DNA from: Roseiarcus sp963765375
Lineage (GTDB): Bacteria; Pseudomonadota; Alphaproteobacteria; Rhizobiales; Beijerinckiaceae
Assembly (NCBI GenBank): GCA_963765375.1
Contig: CAVXVZ010000005.1
Span: 620,001 to 684,000 of the forward strand
Direction: 5' to 3'
DNA length: 64,000 nucleotides
Within the stretch, counting starts at the first letter, position 1. Each line of letters begins with the position of its first letter. Positions 10,378 to 18,976 of the stretch are shown piece after piece. A program made the position numbers and the translations under genes. Below the pieces are notes generated by a model that ran no database searches, was not told where the DNA came from, and saw only the letters and a list, made by a program, of their open reading frames with translations.

Positions 10378-10474
10378 CAACAATAGCAGTTCGAGAAAAT
10401 CATGGCAGGCAGCCTGCTTTCGCGACCGCTGTTTGTTTTTTTTGTACCTTGATTTCGTTGATTCCGGCAATGCG

Positions 10475-11359
10475 CTATCGTGGCGCCGGGGGCTGGCATA
10501 GCCTCCGGCAGAAGTCGTCGAGCTGGTCGAAATCGCGGAAGGCGATGCGGATTTCGCCGCTCTCGCCGTCATGCCGGAAGGTCACTTTTGTCCCGAGCGC
10601 GAGGCCGAGCTTGTCCTGAAGGGCGGCCGTGTCGGGGTCGACGGGCGCGGCGGCCCTGCGCGGCCGGCCCGTCTTGCCCGGATTCTCGCCGAAGCGCTCA
10701 ATGTCCCTGACCGTCAGCCCCTGGGCGACGATGCGGTCGGCGAGGGCGTCCGGGTTGGCGACGGCGAGCAGGGCGCGGGCGTGACCGGCCGAGATCTGGC
10801 CGCCCGCCAGAAGGGCGCGGGTATGTTCGGGCAGATTGGTCAGCCTGGTGGTGTTGGCGACGTGGCTGCGGCTCTTGCCGACGACGCGGGCGATGTCGCC
10901 ATGCGAATAGCCATAGTCCGCGCCGAGCTGGGCGTAGCCCGCGGCTTCCTCGAGCGCGTTGAGGTCGGCGCGCTGCACATTCTCGACGATGGCGATTTCG
11001 AGCGCTTCCCGGTCGCCGGCCTCGACGACGATGACCGGGATATCGTGTCGCCCGGCCCGTTGCGTAGCCCGCCAGCGGCGCTCGCCGGCGATGATCTCGT
11101 AAGCGTCGGCGACGCGGGGAATCGGGCGGACCACGACCGGCTGGATGACCCCGCGCTCCTTGATCGAAGCGGCGAGCTCGTCGAGCTCCGCGTCATCGAA
11201 CCGCTTGCGCGGGTTGCGCGGATTCGGCCGCAGGAACTCGATCGGCATCCTTCGCGCCCCACCCCCTACCTCCGCTTCTTCGTTCGCGGTCCCCAGCAAG
11301 GCCGCGAGGCCGCGCCCCAGGCGAGGGCGGTGTTCGGTTCGGCTCAGGTCTTCGGCCAT
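10475..11359 (-). CDS. parB: Chromosome partitioning protein ParB
   Basis: A 294-residue CTP-dependent DNA clamp that loads at parS and spreads to organise origin segregation with ParA. It shows the N-terminal LGRGLAALLG box, the CTP-binding GERRWRA motif near residue 90, the helix-turn-helix DIARVVGKSRSHVANTTRL, and a C-terminal dimerisation domain ending in FRDFDQLDDFCRRL. parA lies directly upstream on the same strand (34-bp gap). Two parS sites lie 1.5 and 3.7 kb away. Confidence 0.97.
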   Translation of the reverse strand: MAEDLSRTEHRPRLGRGLAALLGTANEEAEVGGGARRMPIEFLRPNPRNPRKRFDDAELDELAASIKERGVIQPVVVRPIPRVADAYEIIAGERRWRATQRAGRHDIPVIVVEAGDREALEIAIVENVQRADLNALEEAAGYAQLGADYGYSHGDIARVVGKSRSHVANTTRLTNLPEHTRALLAGGQISAGHARALLAVANPDALADRIVAQGLTVRDIERFGENPGKTGRPRRAAAPVDPDTAALQDKLGLALGTKVTFRHDGESGEIRIAFRDFDQLDDFCRRLCQPPAPR

Positions 11360-11393
11360 CGGCGTCAGTGCTCCTCACTCGACCCTCAAACGC

Positions 11394-12239
11394 TCAGGCG
11401 GCGCGCATCCGCTCCTCGCGCCGAATGACCTCGGAGGCGAGCTTGAGATAGGCTTGGCTGCCCGCGCATTTGAGATCGTAAAGCAACGCCGGCTTTCCGT
11501 GCGACGGCGCCTCGGAGAGGCGGACATTGCGCGGAATGACGGTGTCGTAGACCTTGTCGCCCATATAGGCGCGAACGTCGGCGACGACCTGCCCGGCGAG
11601 GCTGTTGCGGGGATCGTACATGGTCAGCACAATGCCATGAATCGCCAGAGCCGGATTGAGCGTGCGGCGGACTTGCTCGACAGTCGTCAAGAGCTGCGAC
11701 AACCCTTCGAGAGCGAAGAATTCGCATTGCAGCGGCACGACGACGGCAGCGGCTGCGGCGAGCGCGTTGATGGTGAGAAGATTGAGCGAAGGCGGGCAAT
11801 CGACCACGACATAGGTGACGGAATCGGGATGGTCGGCGCTCGAATCGCGATAGGCCCGAAGCGCATTGTTGAGCTTAAAGGAGCGATCCTCGTGGCCGGC
11901 GATTTCGAGTTCGACGCCGAGAAGATCCATGGTCGAAGGCGCGATGAACAGGCGCGGGACTGCCGTCGGCATGATGACGCCGCGCAAGGTCCGCTCGCCG
12001 ACCAGCATGTCGTAGCTTGAGGTGACACGGGATTTGCGGTCGATGCCGAGGCCGGTCGAGGCGTTGCCTTGGGGATCGAGATCGATGATGAGGACCCGCT
12101 CGCCGATGGCGGCGAGCGCCGTGCCGAGATTGATGGCGGTCGTCGTCTTGCCGACCCCGCCTTTCTGGTTCGCCACCGCGAGAACGCGCGGGGGCGCGCC
12201 GGCGCCGGGCTCGCGTGCGGGGGGTGGGATCGCGTTCAT
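11394..12239 (-). CDS. parA: Chromosome partitioning ATPase ParA
   Basis: A 281-residue Soj/ParA-type P-loop ATPase that forms a nucleoid-bound gradient moving ParB-parS complexes. The deviant Walker A motif KGGVGKTT occupies residues 26-33; LIIDLDPQGNAS and VVVDCPPSLNLL are the A' and B motifs. It lies between rsmG and parB on the same strand, the conserved order near the origin in Alphaproteobacteria. Confidence 0.97.
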   Translation of the reverse strand: MNAIPPPAREPGAGAPPRVLAVANQKGGVGKTTTAINLGTALAAIGERVLIIDLDPQGNASTGLGIDRKSRVTSSYDMLVGERTLRGVIMPTAVPRLFIAPSTMDLLGVELEIAGHEDRSFKLNNALRAYRDSSADHPDSVTYVVVDCPPSLNLLTINALAAAAAVVVPLQCEFFALEGLSQLLTTVEQVRRTLNPALAIHGIVLTMYDPRNSLAGQVVADVRAYMGDKVYDTVIPRNVRLSEAPSHGKPALLYDLKCAGSQAYLKLASEVIRREERMRAA

Positions 12240-12251
12240 GGGACTCGGCTC

Positions 12252-12909
12252 TCAGCTTTTGCGAATTCTGAGGATCGCTGACCTTGCGTCGACCACGCTC
12301 GGAAAGACTTCGATTGCATAAGAAGCCGCCTCCGGCAGCGCCGCGACCTGGTCTTTAGCTCGATTCGCCGCGCGGAAACACGCCGACTGCGCCGCGCTCG
12401 ATCCAAGGTTTGGCCAGTTTGAGCGTCAGCGGCAAGGGGGCGAAGGCGCGCGCGGTGACGGCGTCCACAGCTCCGAGGCTCGCGACGTCGATCGCCTCGA
12501 CCCGCGTAGCGTGGATCGCCGCCGCGGCCCCGGTGACTCGGACCGCCTCGCGCAGAAAGGCGCACTTGCGCTGGTCGCTTTCGATGCAATGGACGATTGC
12601 GCCCGGAACGTCGGCGAGCTGGATTGCGATGACAAGGCCGGGAAAGCCGGCCCCGGAACCCATGTCGACCCATCGCTTGGTTTCTGGCGTAAGGGCGATA
12701 AGTTGCGCCGAGTCGGCTATGTGGCGGGTCCAGACGGACGGGAAGGTGGATTCGGCGATGAGATTGGTCGTCTTCCGCCAGCGGGCGAGGAGGTCGACGT
12801 AGACCGCCAGGCGGTCCCCTGTTTCACGTGAAACAGGGACGAGGCGTAGCGCGGCCTCACGATTTTCCGCAAGCTGGCCGGACAAAAGCTCGCTTACAGC
12901 CGCTTTCAT
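12252..12909 (-). CDS. rsmG: 16S rRNA (guanine-527-N7)-methyltransferase RsmG (single frameshift)
   Basis: SAM-dependent methyltransferase modifying G527 of 16S rRNA. WVDMGSGAGFPGLVIA is the SAM loop and HCIESDQRKCAFLREA the adjacent motif. The frame runs from ATG 12909 to a stop at about 12358, giving only 184 residues. One frame over, the sequence continues KDQVAALPEAASYAIEVF to a stop at 12252, the expected RsmG C-terminus. Removing one base near 12355-12362 gives 218 residues. A perfect parS site is embedded in codons for VSRETG near residue 27. It ends 13 bp before parA. Confidence 0.86.
12820..12835. promoter_or_regulatory. parS: parS centromere site 1
   Basis: TGTTTCACGTGAAACA, a perfect 16-bp palindrome identical to the ParB recognition consensus, lies inside rsmG. 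It is 1.5 kb from parB, so it is expected to be a ParB loading site close to the replication origin. Confidence 0.95.
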
Positions 12910-12937
12910 ATCCGCGCGCCCGGCACGGCGGGCGAAT

Positions 12938-13150
12938 CCCTTCTCCCCTTGCGGGAGAAGGTGGCCGGCGATAGCCGGCCGGATGAGGGGTCGCGGCGCA
13001 AGGTGTGCTGAGAATAGCGATTGTATATCCTAAGTATAATGCTTTCCAGCAGCGACGCGTAGAGTGTAGCCCAAGCAATGCGCCTTGCGGCGGCGCCCCT
13101 CATCCGGCCCTTCGCGCCACCTTCCCCCGCAAGGGGAGAAGGGAAGGGGC
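12938..13150. repeat. Paired inverted REP elements between rsmG and mnmG
   Basis: The left copy CCCTTCTCCCCTTGCGGGAG continues into GTGGCCGGCGATAGCCGG and GGATGAGGGG; the right copy is its reverse (CCCCTCATCCGGC...CCACCTTC...GGGGAGAAGGG). They enclose about 90 bp of lower-GC DNA. Similar facing pairs occur at 37840-37990 and 49346-49535. Confidence 0.75.
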
Positions 13151-13153
13151 GGG

Positions 13154-15022
13154 TCATGTGCCGGGCCGCGCCTGATTGCGCGCCGCGCGCCGGGCGTGGG
13201 CGGCGAGAAGCGCCAGCGCGGCAGGGGTCACGCCCTCGATCCGTCCGGCCTGGCTCAGGCTTGTCGGCCGAACGGCGGCGAACTTATGCCGGATCTCGTT
13301 GGAGAGGCCCGAAAGGCGGTCGTAGTCGAGGTCGGGCGGCAACCCCGTCGATTCGTCGCGGCGGTACCGGGCGACGTCCTCGGCCTGACGATCGAGATAA
13401 ACCGAATACTTGGCGTCGGCCTCGAGGCGGCGCGCGAGGCCGGGCGGAATCTCGGCCAGTTGCGGCCACACGCGGGCCAGGACGGCGATCGGATATTGCG
13501 ACTGCGCCGCGAGTTCGAAGGCCGACCGCCGAGCCCCGTCGCGATTGACGAGCAAGCCATGCGCCGCCAGAACTTGCGGCGTGGCGGCCGCGTCGTGAAG
13601 CATGGCGCGCGCCCGCTCCAGGCGATCCTGAGTGTCGCTGAAGGCCCGCGCCCGGGCCGCTCCGACGCAGCCAAGCGCAATCCCCTTCGCCGTCAGCCGC
13701 TCGTCGGCGTTGTCGGCGCGGAGCGACAACCGGAACTCCGCTCGCGACGTGAACATCCGGTAGGGCTCGCTGACCCCGTGGGTCGTGAGGTCGTCGACCA
13801 TCACGCCAAGATAGGATTCGGCGCGGTCGAAGGTCGCGAGCGCCTGGCCGCCGGCCTTGCGTGCGGCGTTGATTCCCGCGAGCGCGCCCTGGGCCGCGGC
13901 CTCCTCATAGCCGGTCGTGCCGTTGATCTGTCCGGCCAGGAAGAGGCCGCCGAGGCGGCGCGCCTCGAGCGTCGGGTCGAGCCCACGCGGGTCGATATAG
14001 TCATATTCGATCGCATAACCGGGACGAAGGATGCGCGCCCGCTCGAGCCCCGGAATCGTCGCCACCAGGGCGCTCTGCGTCGCCGCCGGCAGGGAGGTCG
14101 AGATGCCGTTCGGATAGATGGTCGGATCGTCGACGCCCTCAGGCTCGAGAAAGATCTGATGACTGTCGCGGTCGGCGAAGCGGAGCACCTTGTCCTCGAT
14201 CGACGGACAATAGCGGGGGCCGCGGCCCGAGATCGCGCCGGAATAGACGGCGGAGCGATGCGAATCCGCGCGCACGATCCGATGGGTCTCAGGGGTTGTG
14301 CGGGTGATATGGCAGGGGAGCTGAGGCGCAACCGCCGCGCTCGTCAGCGAGGAGAAGAACTCGGGCTCCGGATCGCCGTTCTGGACCTCCAGCCGCTCCC
14401 AGTCGATCGTCAGGCCGTCGAGTCGGGGCGGCGTCCCGGTCTTGAGTCGCCCAAGGGCGAACCCGGCCGCGTCGAGGCTTCGCGCCAGCGCGACCGAGGG
14501 CGGGTCGCCGAATCGGCCGGCCGGGGTGCGCTGGTCGCCGAGATGGATGATCCCTCGCAGGAAGGTGCCGGTGGTCAGGACGACGGCCGGGCAGGCGATT
14601 GCGCGGCCGTCGGCGAGGTCGACGCCGGTGACCTCGCCCGCCTCGGACAGGATGCCCGCCGCCTCGCCTTCGAGGACGGTGAGATTCGGGGTTTCCCTCA
14701 CCAAGTCCTGCATGGCGCTCCGATAGAGCTTCCGGTCGGCCTGGGCGCGGGGCCCCTGGACAGCGGGGCCCTTGCGACGGTTGAGGACGCGAAACTGGAT
14801 CCCGGCCCGGTCGGCCGCGCGCCCCATCACGCCGTCCAGCGCGTCGATCTCGCGCACCAGATGTCCCTTACCGAGACCGCCGATCGCCGGGTTGCAGGAC
14901 ATTTCGCCGATGGTCGTGAAATGATGGGTCAGGAGCGCCGTCGAGGCGCCCGAGCGCGCCGCGGCGGTCGCGGCTTCGCACCCGGCGTGGCCGCCGCCGA
15001 TGACGATGACGTCAAAGGTCAT
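13154..15022 (-). CDS. mnmG: tRNA uridine-5-carboxymethylaminomethyl synthase subunit MnmG (GidA)
   Basis: A 622-residue FAD-binding subunit of the MnmE-MnmG complex that modifies wobble U34 of certain tRNAs. The Rossmann dinucleotide loop IGGGHAGCEAA is at the N-terminus, followed by the GidA signature NPAIGGLGKGHLVREIDALDG-type region; GPRYCPSIEDKV and PGYAIEYDYIDP are further family motifs. The C-terminal domain ends in IEGVTPAALALLAAH. Full length, no lesion. A parS site lies just upstream of the start codon. Confidence 0.97.
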   Translation of the reverse strand: MTFDVIVIGGGHAGCEAATAAARSGASTALLTHHFTTIGEMSCNPAIGGLGKGHLVREIDALDGVMGRAADRAGIQFRVLNRRKGPAVQGPRAQADRKLYRSAMQDLVRETPNLTVLEGEAAGILSEAGEVTGVDLADGRAIACPAVVLTTGTFLRGIIHLGDQRTPAGRFGDPPSVALARSLDAAGFALGRLKTGTPPRLDGLTIDWERLEVQNGDPEPEFFSSLTSAAVAPQLPCHITRTTPETHRIVRADSHRSAVYSGAISGRGPRYCPSIEDKVLRFADRDSHQIFLEPEGVDDPTIYPNGISTSLPAATQSALVATIPGLERARILRPGYAIEYDYIDPRGLDPTLEARRLGGLFLAGQINGTTGYEEAAAQGALAGINAARKAGGQALATFDRAESYLGVMVDDLTTHGVSEPYRMFTSRAEFRLSLRADNADERLTAKGIALGCVGAARARAFSDTQDRLERARAMLHDAAATPQVLAAHGLLVNRDGARRSAFELAAQSQYPIAVLARVWPQLAEIPPGLARRLEADAKYSVYLDRQAEDVARYRRDESTGLPPDLDYDRLSGLSNEIRHKFAAVRPTSLSQAGRIEGVTPAALALLAAHARRAARNQARPGT

Positions 15023-15036
15023 CTCGAGCGTCTGCC

Positions 15037-15052
15037 TGTTTCACGTGAAACA
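15037..15052. promoter_or_regulatory. parS: parS centromere site 2
   Basis: A second perfect TGTTTCACGTGAAACA lies in the 45-bp gap between the mnmE stop and the mnmG start. It is 2.2 kb from the first copy, and the two form a small parS cluster around the par operon. Confidence 0.95.
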
Positions 15053-15067
15053 TCGCGCATGGCCATT

Positions 15068-16585
15068 TTATTTCCCAATGCATAGACGTGTAAATATCTC
15101 CCCGAGCACCTCTTCGGCGCCGATGCGTCCGACGACGCGATCCACCGCCGCGGCGGCGCGCCGAAGGTCCTCGGCGATCAATTCCCACTCCGCCGCGTCC
15201 GGCCCGACCATCGCGGCCAGGGCTTCCCGCGCATCCTCGAACGCCCGCCGATGCCGCTCGACCGTGAGCAGGGCGGGCTCGCGCGAGCCCATGCGCTCTT
15301 CGGCCAGATCGGCGAGGGCGTCAAGCAGCCGATCGACGCCCGCGCCGGTTTTCGCCGAAACGGCGAATTTCGGCGCTATCGGCGCCGAGGCGCCCGGCTC
15401 CACAGCGTCTCCCGTCGACGCCGACGCGCCAGTCGATGGCGCTCCTCCCCCGTTACGGGGGAGGCTGGGAGGGGGGTCGCGCCCGTTCCCATTTCTTGCA
15501 GCCGTATCGACTCCCGCGAGAAAGCTCGGTGCTCCGTTGTCGGGGCGACCCCCCAACCCATCCCGCCCCCACAAGGGGGTAGGATGCGCCAAGAGGTCGA
15601 TCTTGGTGCGGACGCTCAGAACAGGAGAGCCGACGTCCGGCATTTGGCAGCCGCCGCCATCGTCCAGCCACAGCGTCAGGTCCGCGCTCCCCGCGCGACG
15701 GCGCGCCCGCGCGACGCCTTCCTGCTCGATCGGATCGGCGCTGTCGCGAATGCCGGCGGTGTCGACGAGGGTCACCGGATAGCCGCGCAGATCGAGAAAC
15801 ACCTCGATCAGATCGCGCGTCGTTCCGGCGATCGGCGAGGTGATGGCGACGTCGCGGCCGGCCAGCGCGTTCAGGAGCGTCGACTTGCCGACATTGGGAG
15901 GCCCGGCGATGACCACGGTGAAGCCCTCCCGCAAGCGTCCGGCGGCGTCGGCGGTCGCGAGCGCCCGGTCGATGCGCTTCATCGCCGCTCGCGCGGCGCG
16001 CTTGACCGAATCCAGCGTCAGGCCGTCCGCATCCTCGACATCGGAAAAATCGATCTGCGCTTCGACAGCCGCCATCGCCTCGATCAAGCCAGCGCGTATC
16101 GCGTCGCACTCGCGGCTCAGCGCCCCGCCGGCGATGCGCTGGGCCTGCCGCCGCTGCGCCTCGGTTTCCGCTTCGACCAGATCAGCCAGCCCTTCGGCTT
16201 CCGTCAAATCAATCTTGCCATTGACGAACGCGCGCCAGGCGAATTCTCCCGGTTCGGCAAGGCGCAGTCCCGGTATGGCGGCAAGCTCCTTCGCCACCGC
16301 GGCGGTCACGGCCCGTCCGCCAGTGACGCTGACTTCCGCCATCTCCTCGCCGGTGAAACTGCGCGGCGCCTTGAACCGGGTGACCAGCGCCCGGTCGAGC
16401 GGCTCCTTGGAGTCGCGGCGCCGCAGGGTGATGAGGACAGCGCGCCGGTCAGGAAACTCGCTGCCCGGCGCAAGCGCCTCGAGCGCGGCCGAACAGCCGG
16501 GGCCGGAAATGCGCAAAACTGCGATCGCCGCGCGGCCGACCCCGGACGCCGGGGCGAAGATTGTATCGTTTTCGCGCGCAAACAC
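15068..16585 (-). CDS. mnmE: tRNA modification GTPase MnmE with repeat-derived insert
   Basis: GTPase partner of MnmG. It shows the N-terminal tetrahydrofolate-binding domain (ENDTIFAPASGVGRAAIAV), G1 GPPNVGKST (about residue 230), the K-loop GTTRDLIEV, G3 DTAGIRDS, G4 TKIDL (about 327), SAKTGAG (about 408) and the C-terminal CIGK whose cysteine is conserved. The length is 505 residues, longer than the usual 430-460. The excess is a Gly/Pro/Ala-rich stretch of about 60 residues between G4 and SAKTG, encoded by palindromic repeat DNA, yet in frame. It is followed by mnmG on the same strand. Confidence 0.93.
   Translation of the reverse strand: MFARENDTIFAPASGVGRAAIAVLRISGPGCSAALEALAPGSEFPDRRAVLITLRRRDSKEPLDRALVTRFKAPRSFTGEEMAEVSVTGGRAVTAAVAKELAAIPGLRLAEPGEFAWRAFVNGKIDLTEAEGLADLVEAETEAQRRQAQRIAGGALSRECDAIRAGLIEAMAAVEAQIDFSDVEDADGLTLDSVKRAARAAMKRIDRALATADAAGRLREGFTVVIAGPPNVGKSTLLNALAGRDVAITSPIAGTTRDLIEVFLDLRGYPVTLVDTAGIRDSADPIEQEGVARARRRAGSADLTLWLDDGGGCQMPDVGSPVLSVRTKIDLLAHPTPLWGRDGLGGRPDNGAPSFLAGVDTAARNGNGRDPPPSLPRNGGGAPSTGASASTGDAVEPGASAPIAPKFAVSAKTGAGVDRLLDALADLAEERMGSREPALLTVERHRRAFEDAREALAAMVGPDAAEWELIAEDLRRAAAAVDRVVGRIGAEEVLGEIFTRLCIGK
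15370..15587. repeat. In-frame palindromic repeat insert inside mnmE
   Basis: This part of mnmE contains inverted stretches CTCCCCCGTTACGGGGGAGG (15442-15461 region) and GCCCCCACAAGGGGGTAGG (about 15566-15584), separated by unrelated sequence. It translates to low-complexity residues (GRDGLGGRPDNGAP, DPPPSLPRNGGG) not expected in MnmE. It resembles protein-coding palindromic elements that insert without breaking the frame. Confidence 0.6.
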
Positions 16586-16625
16586 CTGACGCCCAATTCA
16601 CCAAGACGCGGCGTATGAACGCCCG

Positions 16626-17132
16626 TCAGTCGTGAGCGGGTCCGCCCGCCGCTTCAGGCGCCTGGCCGACGGCGCCGCCCTGCCGTGCGGGCGCGGGCTG
16701 GTTCCACTGAGGGGTGCACACGACATATTGATCGGCGATCGCTTCGTGGTCTCCCTGCTTTTCACGCTGGAAATAGAGGTAACAGATGCTAAGGGCGCCG
16801 GTGCGGTAATCGACCCGGAATACGCCGCCTTCTTGCTCGTGCCGGGTGGCGATGAGACCATAGTCGCCGGGCTCCTGTTTCGACGCCCCGTCGCCGCCGC
16901 GATAGCAGGACGTGGCCCCGAACGCCCCCGGTCCGACGTCGGTTCGGCCCGGATTGTGAGCGAACTGGCACGCGACGACATCGCCAGTCAATTTATCCAA
17001 ACGGTAGACCAGCGACAGGTTGATTTGCGGGGCGGCTAGAAATTCGTATTGCGGCTGGGCTGCGTGGGCGGGCGACCCCAGGACGCACGCGGCCATCGCC
17101 GCGATCCCGATTGCCGAAGTCTTGGGCGCCAT
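16626..17132 (-). CDS. Secreted hypothetical protein
   Basis: A 168-residue protein with an N-terminal signal peptide (KTSAIGIAAMAACVLGSPAHA) cleaved after AHA. The mature part contains NLSLVYRLDKLTGDVVACQF and FRVDYRTGALSICYLYFQRE, which look like two copies of a short beta-hairpin unit around a conserved cysteine and RxTG. I do not recognise a named family. It lies upstream of mnmE on the same strand with a 40-bp gap, so it may be cotranscribed. Periplasmic location is inferred. Confidence 0.7.
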   Translation of the reverse strand: MAPKTSAIGIAAMAACVLGSPAHAAQPQYEFLAAPQINLSLVYRLDKLTGDVVACQFAHNPGRTDVGPGAFGATSCYRGGDGASKQEPGDYGLIATRHEQEGGVFRVDYRTGALSICYLYFQREKQGDHEAIADQYVVCTPQWNQPAPARQGGAVGQAPEAAGGPAHD

Positions 17133-17217
17133 TGCTCAGCTCCGCGAAAAGCGAATCACTGGACGTCAAGTGTAACCGAGCCTCCTGACAAATGGTTAAG
17201 ATCGGGCCGGATCGCGG

Positions 17218-17847
17218 TCACGCCGTCAGGATCTCCTTGGAGGCCACGGTCGAATCGGGGTTGAGGCGATAGACGAGCGGAACGCCGGTAGCGAGCTCCA
17301 TCGTCGGAATGGTCTCAGGCGTGAGCCGGTCGAGCACCATGACCAGCGCCCGCAGGGAATTGCCGTGAGCCGCCACCAGCACCCGCTTGCCGCCGAGAAC
17401 CGCCGGGAGAATGCTCTGACAATAATAGGGGAGGGCGCGGGCGACGGTGTCCTTGAGACTCTCCCCGCCGGGCGGCTGGACGTCATAGCTGCGCCGCCAT
17501 TTGTGAACCTGCTCCTCGCCCCATTTCTTGCGCGCGTCGTCCTTGTTGAGGCCGACCAGATCGCCGTAATCGCGCTCGTTGAGCGCCAGGTCGCGGCTTT
17601 CGGGCAGGCCGGTCTGCCCCATCTCGGCCAGGGCCAAATCGAGCGTATGCTGGGCGCGGATGAGGGCCGAGGTGAAGGCGAGGTCGAATGTGATTCCATG
17701 CGCCTTGAGGCGCCGGCCGGCCTGCTTGGCCTCGTCGACGCCGGCCGGCGTCAGATCCACATCTCGCCAGCCGGTGAACAGGTTCTTCAGGTTCCATTCG
17801 CTCTGGCCGTGGCGCAAGAGGACCAGCAGACGATCATTGGCGGGCAT
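17218..17847 (-). CDS. gpmA: 2,3-bisphosphoglycerate-dependent phosphoglycerate mutase
   Basis: A 209-residue glycolytic enzyme interconverting 3- and 2-phosphoglycerate through a phosphohistidine. LLRHGQSEWNLKNLFTGW near the N-terminus carries the catalytic His; ALNERDYGDLVG and VAAHGNSLRALV are the remaining signatures with the second catalytic His. Length fits the shorter alphaproteobacterial GpmA. The N-terminus is MPANDRLLVLLRHG. Confidence 0.96.
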   Translation of the reverse strand: MPANDRLLVLLRHGQSEWNLKNLFTGWRDVDLTPAGVDEAKQAGRRLKAHGITFDLAFTSALIRAQHTLDLALAEMGQTGLPESRDLALNERDYGDLVGLNKDDARKKWGEEQVHKWRRSYDVQPPGGESLKDTVARALPYYCQSILPAVLGGKRVLVAAHGNSLRALVMVLDRLTPETIPTMELATGVPLVYRLNPDSTVASKEILTA

Positions 17848-17930
17848 TTCGGGTTGACCTTGTTCGAGGTCGGTGGGGCGACTCTAGAAGCACGCACGTT
17901 CGGCGGCGCCAACCCGAAAACCGCCCGCGA

Positions 17931-18677
17931 TCATTCGAAATGGCATTGTCGATGAGCGCTCGGGGCGAGGACTGGCTTGAGCGGAGGCAGCCGCGCCCGC
18001 GCGACCGCCCGGACGCCGACCGGACGATAGACCTGTTTGATCGCCTCGACGATATGGACGCCGGCGAAGGGAAGCCCGAGGGCCGCCCCGATCCGCTCGA
18101 TCGTCGGCGCGGCGCGGATCATGAACGGACTTGCGACCGGGGGCGCGTAAAGCGCCTCGCCCCAGAAGACCGGCGAGAACTCGGCCCGATGCAGGAGATC
18201 GCGCAGTTGCGACTTCGAATAGGGCTGGCCCTGCCCGTAAGGCGTGCTGTCCGCGCCCGCCCAGACGCCCCGGCGGGAGGGAACGATCACGAGGATTCGT
18301 CCCTCAGGGGCGGTGACGCGCCACAGTTCCTCAAGCAGCGCGTCGGGCCGGTCGGCCGCCTCGAGGGCATGGGCCAGCAGCAGACGATCGATCGAGCCGT
18401 CCGGCAGTGGCAGCATCTGGGCGTCGACGAGCGCAGCCGAGCAACGCCCGCCGCCCGGCCAGATCACGACGCCCTGTTCCGCCGGCATCAAGGCCAGGCA
18501 CCGCCTGGCGCCGTCGCGGAATCGGTCGACATAAGGCGTTCCGTAGCCCACGGCGGCGACGGACAGGTTGGAGGCGTTCTCCCACCGCTCGCGCAAGACC
18601 CGCCCGATCAGCCGTCGAGCGACGGCGCCGAGGGGCGAACCGTAAAAGCTCTGCAAACCATGGACGTCGAGAGGCAT
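17931..18677 (-). CDS. SAM-dependent methyltransferase, function unknown
   Basis: A 248-residue class I methyltransferase-like protein, started at the ATG of MPLDVHGLQSFYGSPLG because upstream codons are low complexity. The fold is seen in NLSVAAVGYGTPYVDRF (weak SAM loop), DAQMLPLPDGSIDRLLLAHALE (Methyltransf_11 motif) and LLEELWRVTAPEGRILVIVPSR. The substrate is unknown. It is divergent from gloB, a pairing I recall in other Rhizobiales genomes, which hints at a linked but undefined role. Confidence 0.75.
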   Translation of the reverse strand: MPLDVHGLQSFYGSPLGAVARRLIGRVLRERWENASNLSVAAVGYGTPYVDRFRDGARRCLALMPAEQGVVIWPGGGRCSAALVDAQMLPLPDGSIDRLLLAHALEAADRPDALLEELWRVTAPEGRILVIVPSRRGVWAGADSTPYGQGQPYSKSQLRDLLHRAEFSPVFWGEALYAPPVASPFMIRAAPTIERIGAALGLPFAGVHIVEAIKQVYRPVGVRAVARARLPPLKPVLAPSAHRQCHFE

Positions 18678-18818
18678 CGAAATCCGCCGCATCCCAGGCC
18701 CGCGACTTTGAACGACCGCTCGGCCTTTCGCAATGCGTCGGCGCGCAAGGAAGGAGCGGCGGTTAAAAAGACAAGGCTTCGGGCCGCGGCTATAGTGCGG
18801 CGATCGCGTCACCCATCC

Positions 18819-18936
18819 GCCTCGTCCTGAGGCGCCCCGGAGGGGCCTCGAAGGACGTTCCAGTTTGGACCGAGTCGGCCGAGTCCCCCGAAGCATCCTT
18901 CGAGACGCGCCTTCGGCGCTCCTCAGGCTGAGGCGG
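18819..18936. repeat. REP-like intergenic palindromes between methyltransferase and gloB
   Basis: CCTGAGGCGCCCCGGAGGGG...CTCGAAGGA faces CCTTCGAGACGCGCCTTCGG...CCTCAGG in inverted orientation about 100 bp apart. Such CCTGAGG/TCGAAGGA palindromes are common intergenic repeats in Rhizobiales. The pair occupies most of the gap. Confidence 0.55.
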
Positions 18937-18976
18937 TGGTTGGCAAAAGTTTAGTCGATCCTCAGGAGTCTCCGTC

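Noticed and set aside
13085..15085. Long plus-strand reading frame opposite mnmG (666 codons)
   Set aside because: It is antisense to an intact, motif-bearing MnmG, and its translation is Arg/Gly/Ala-rich without domains, as expected in GC-rich DNA.
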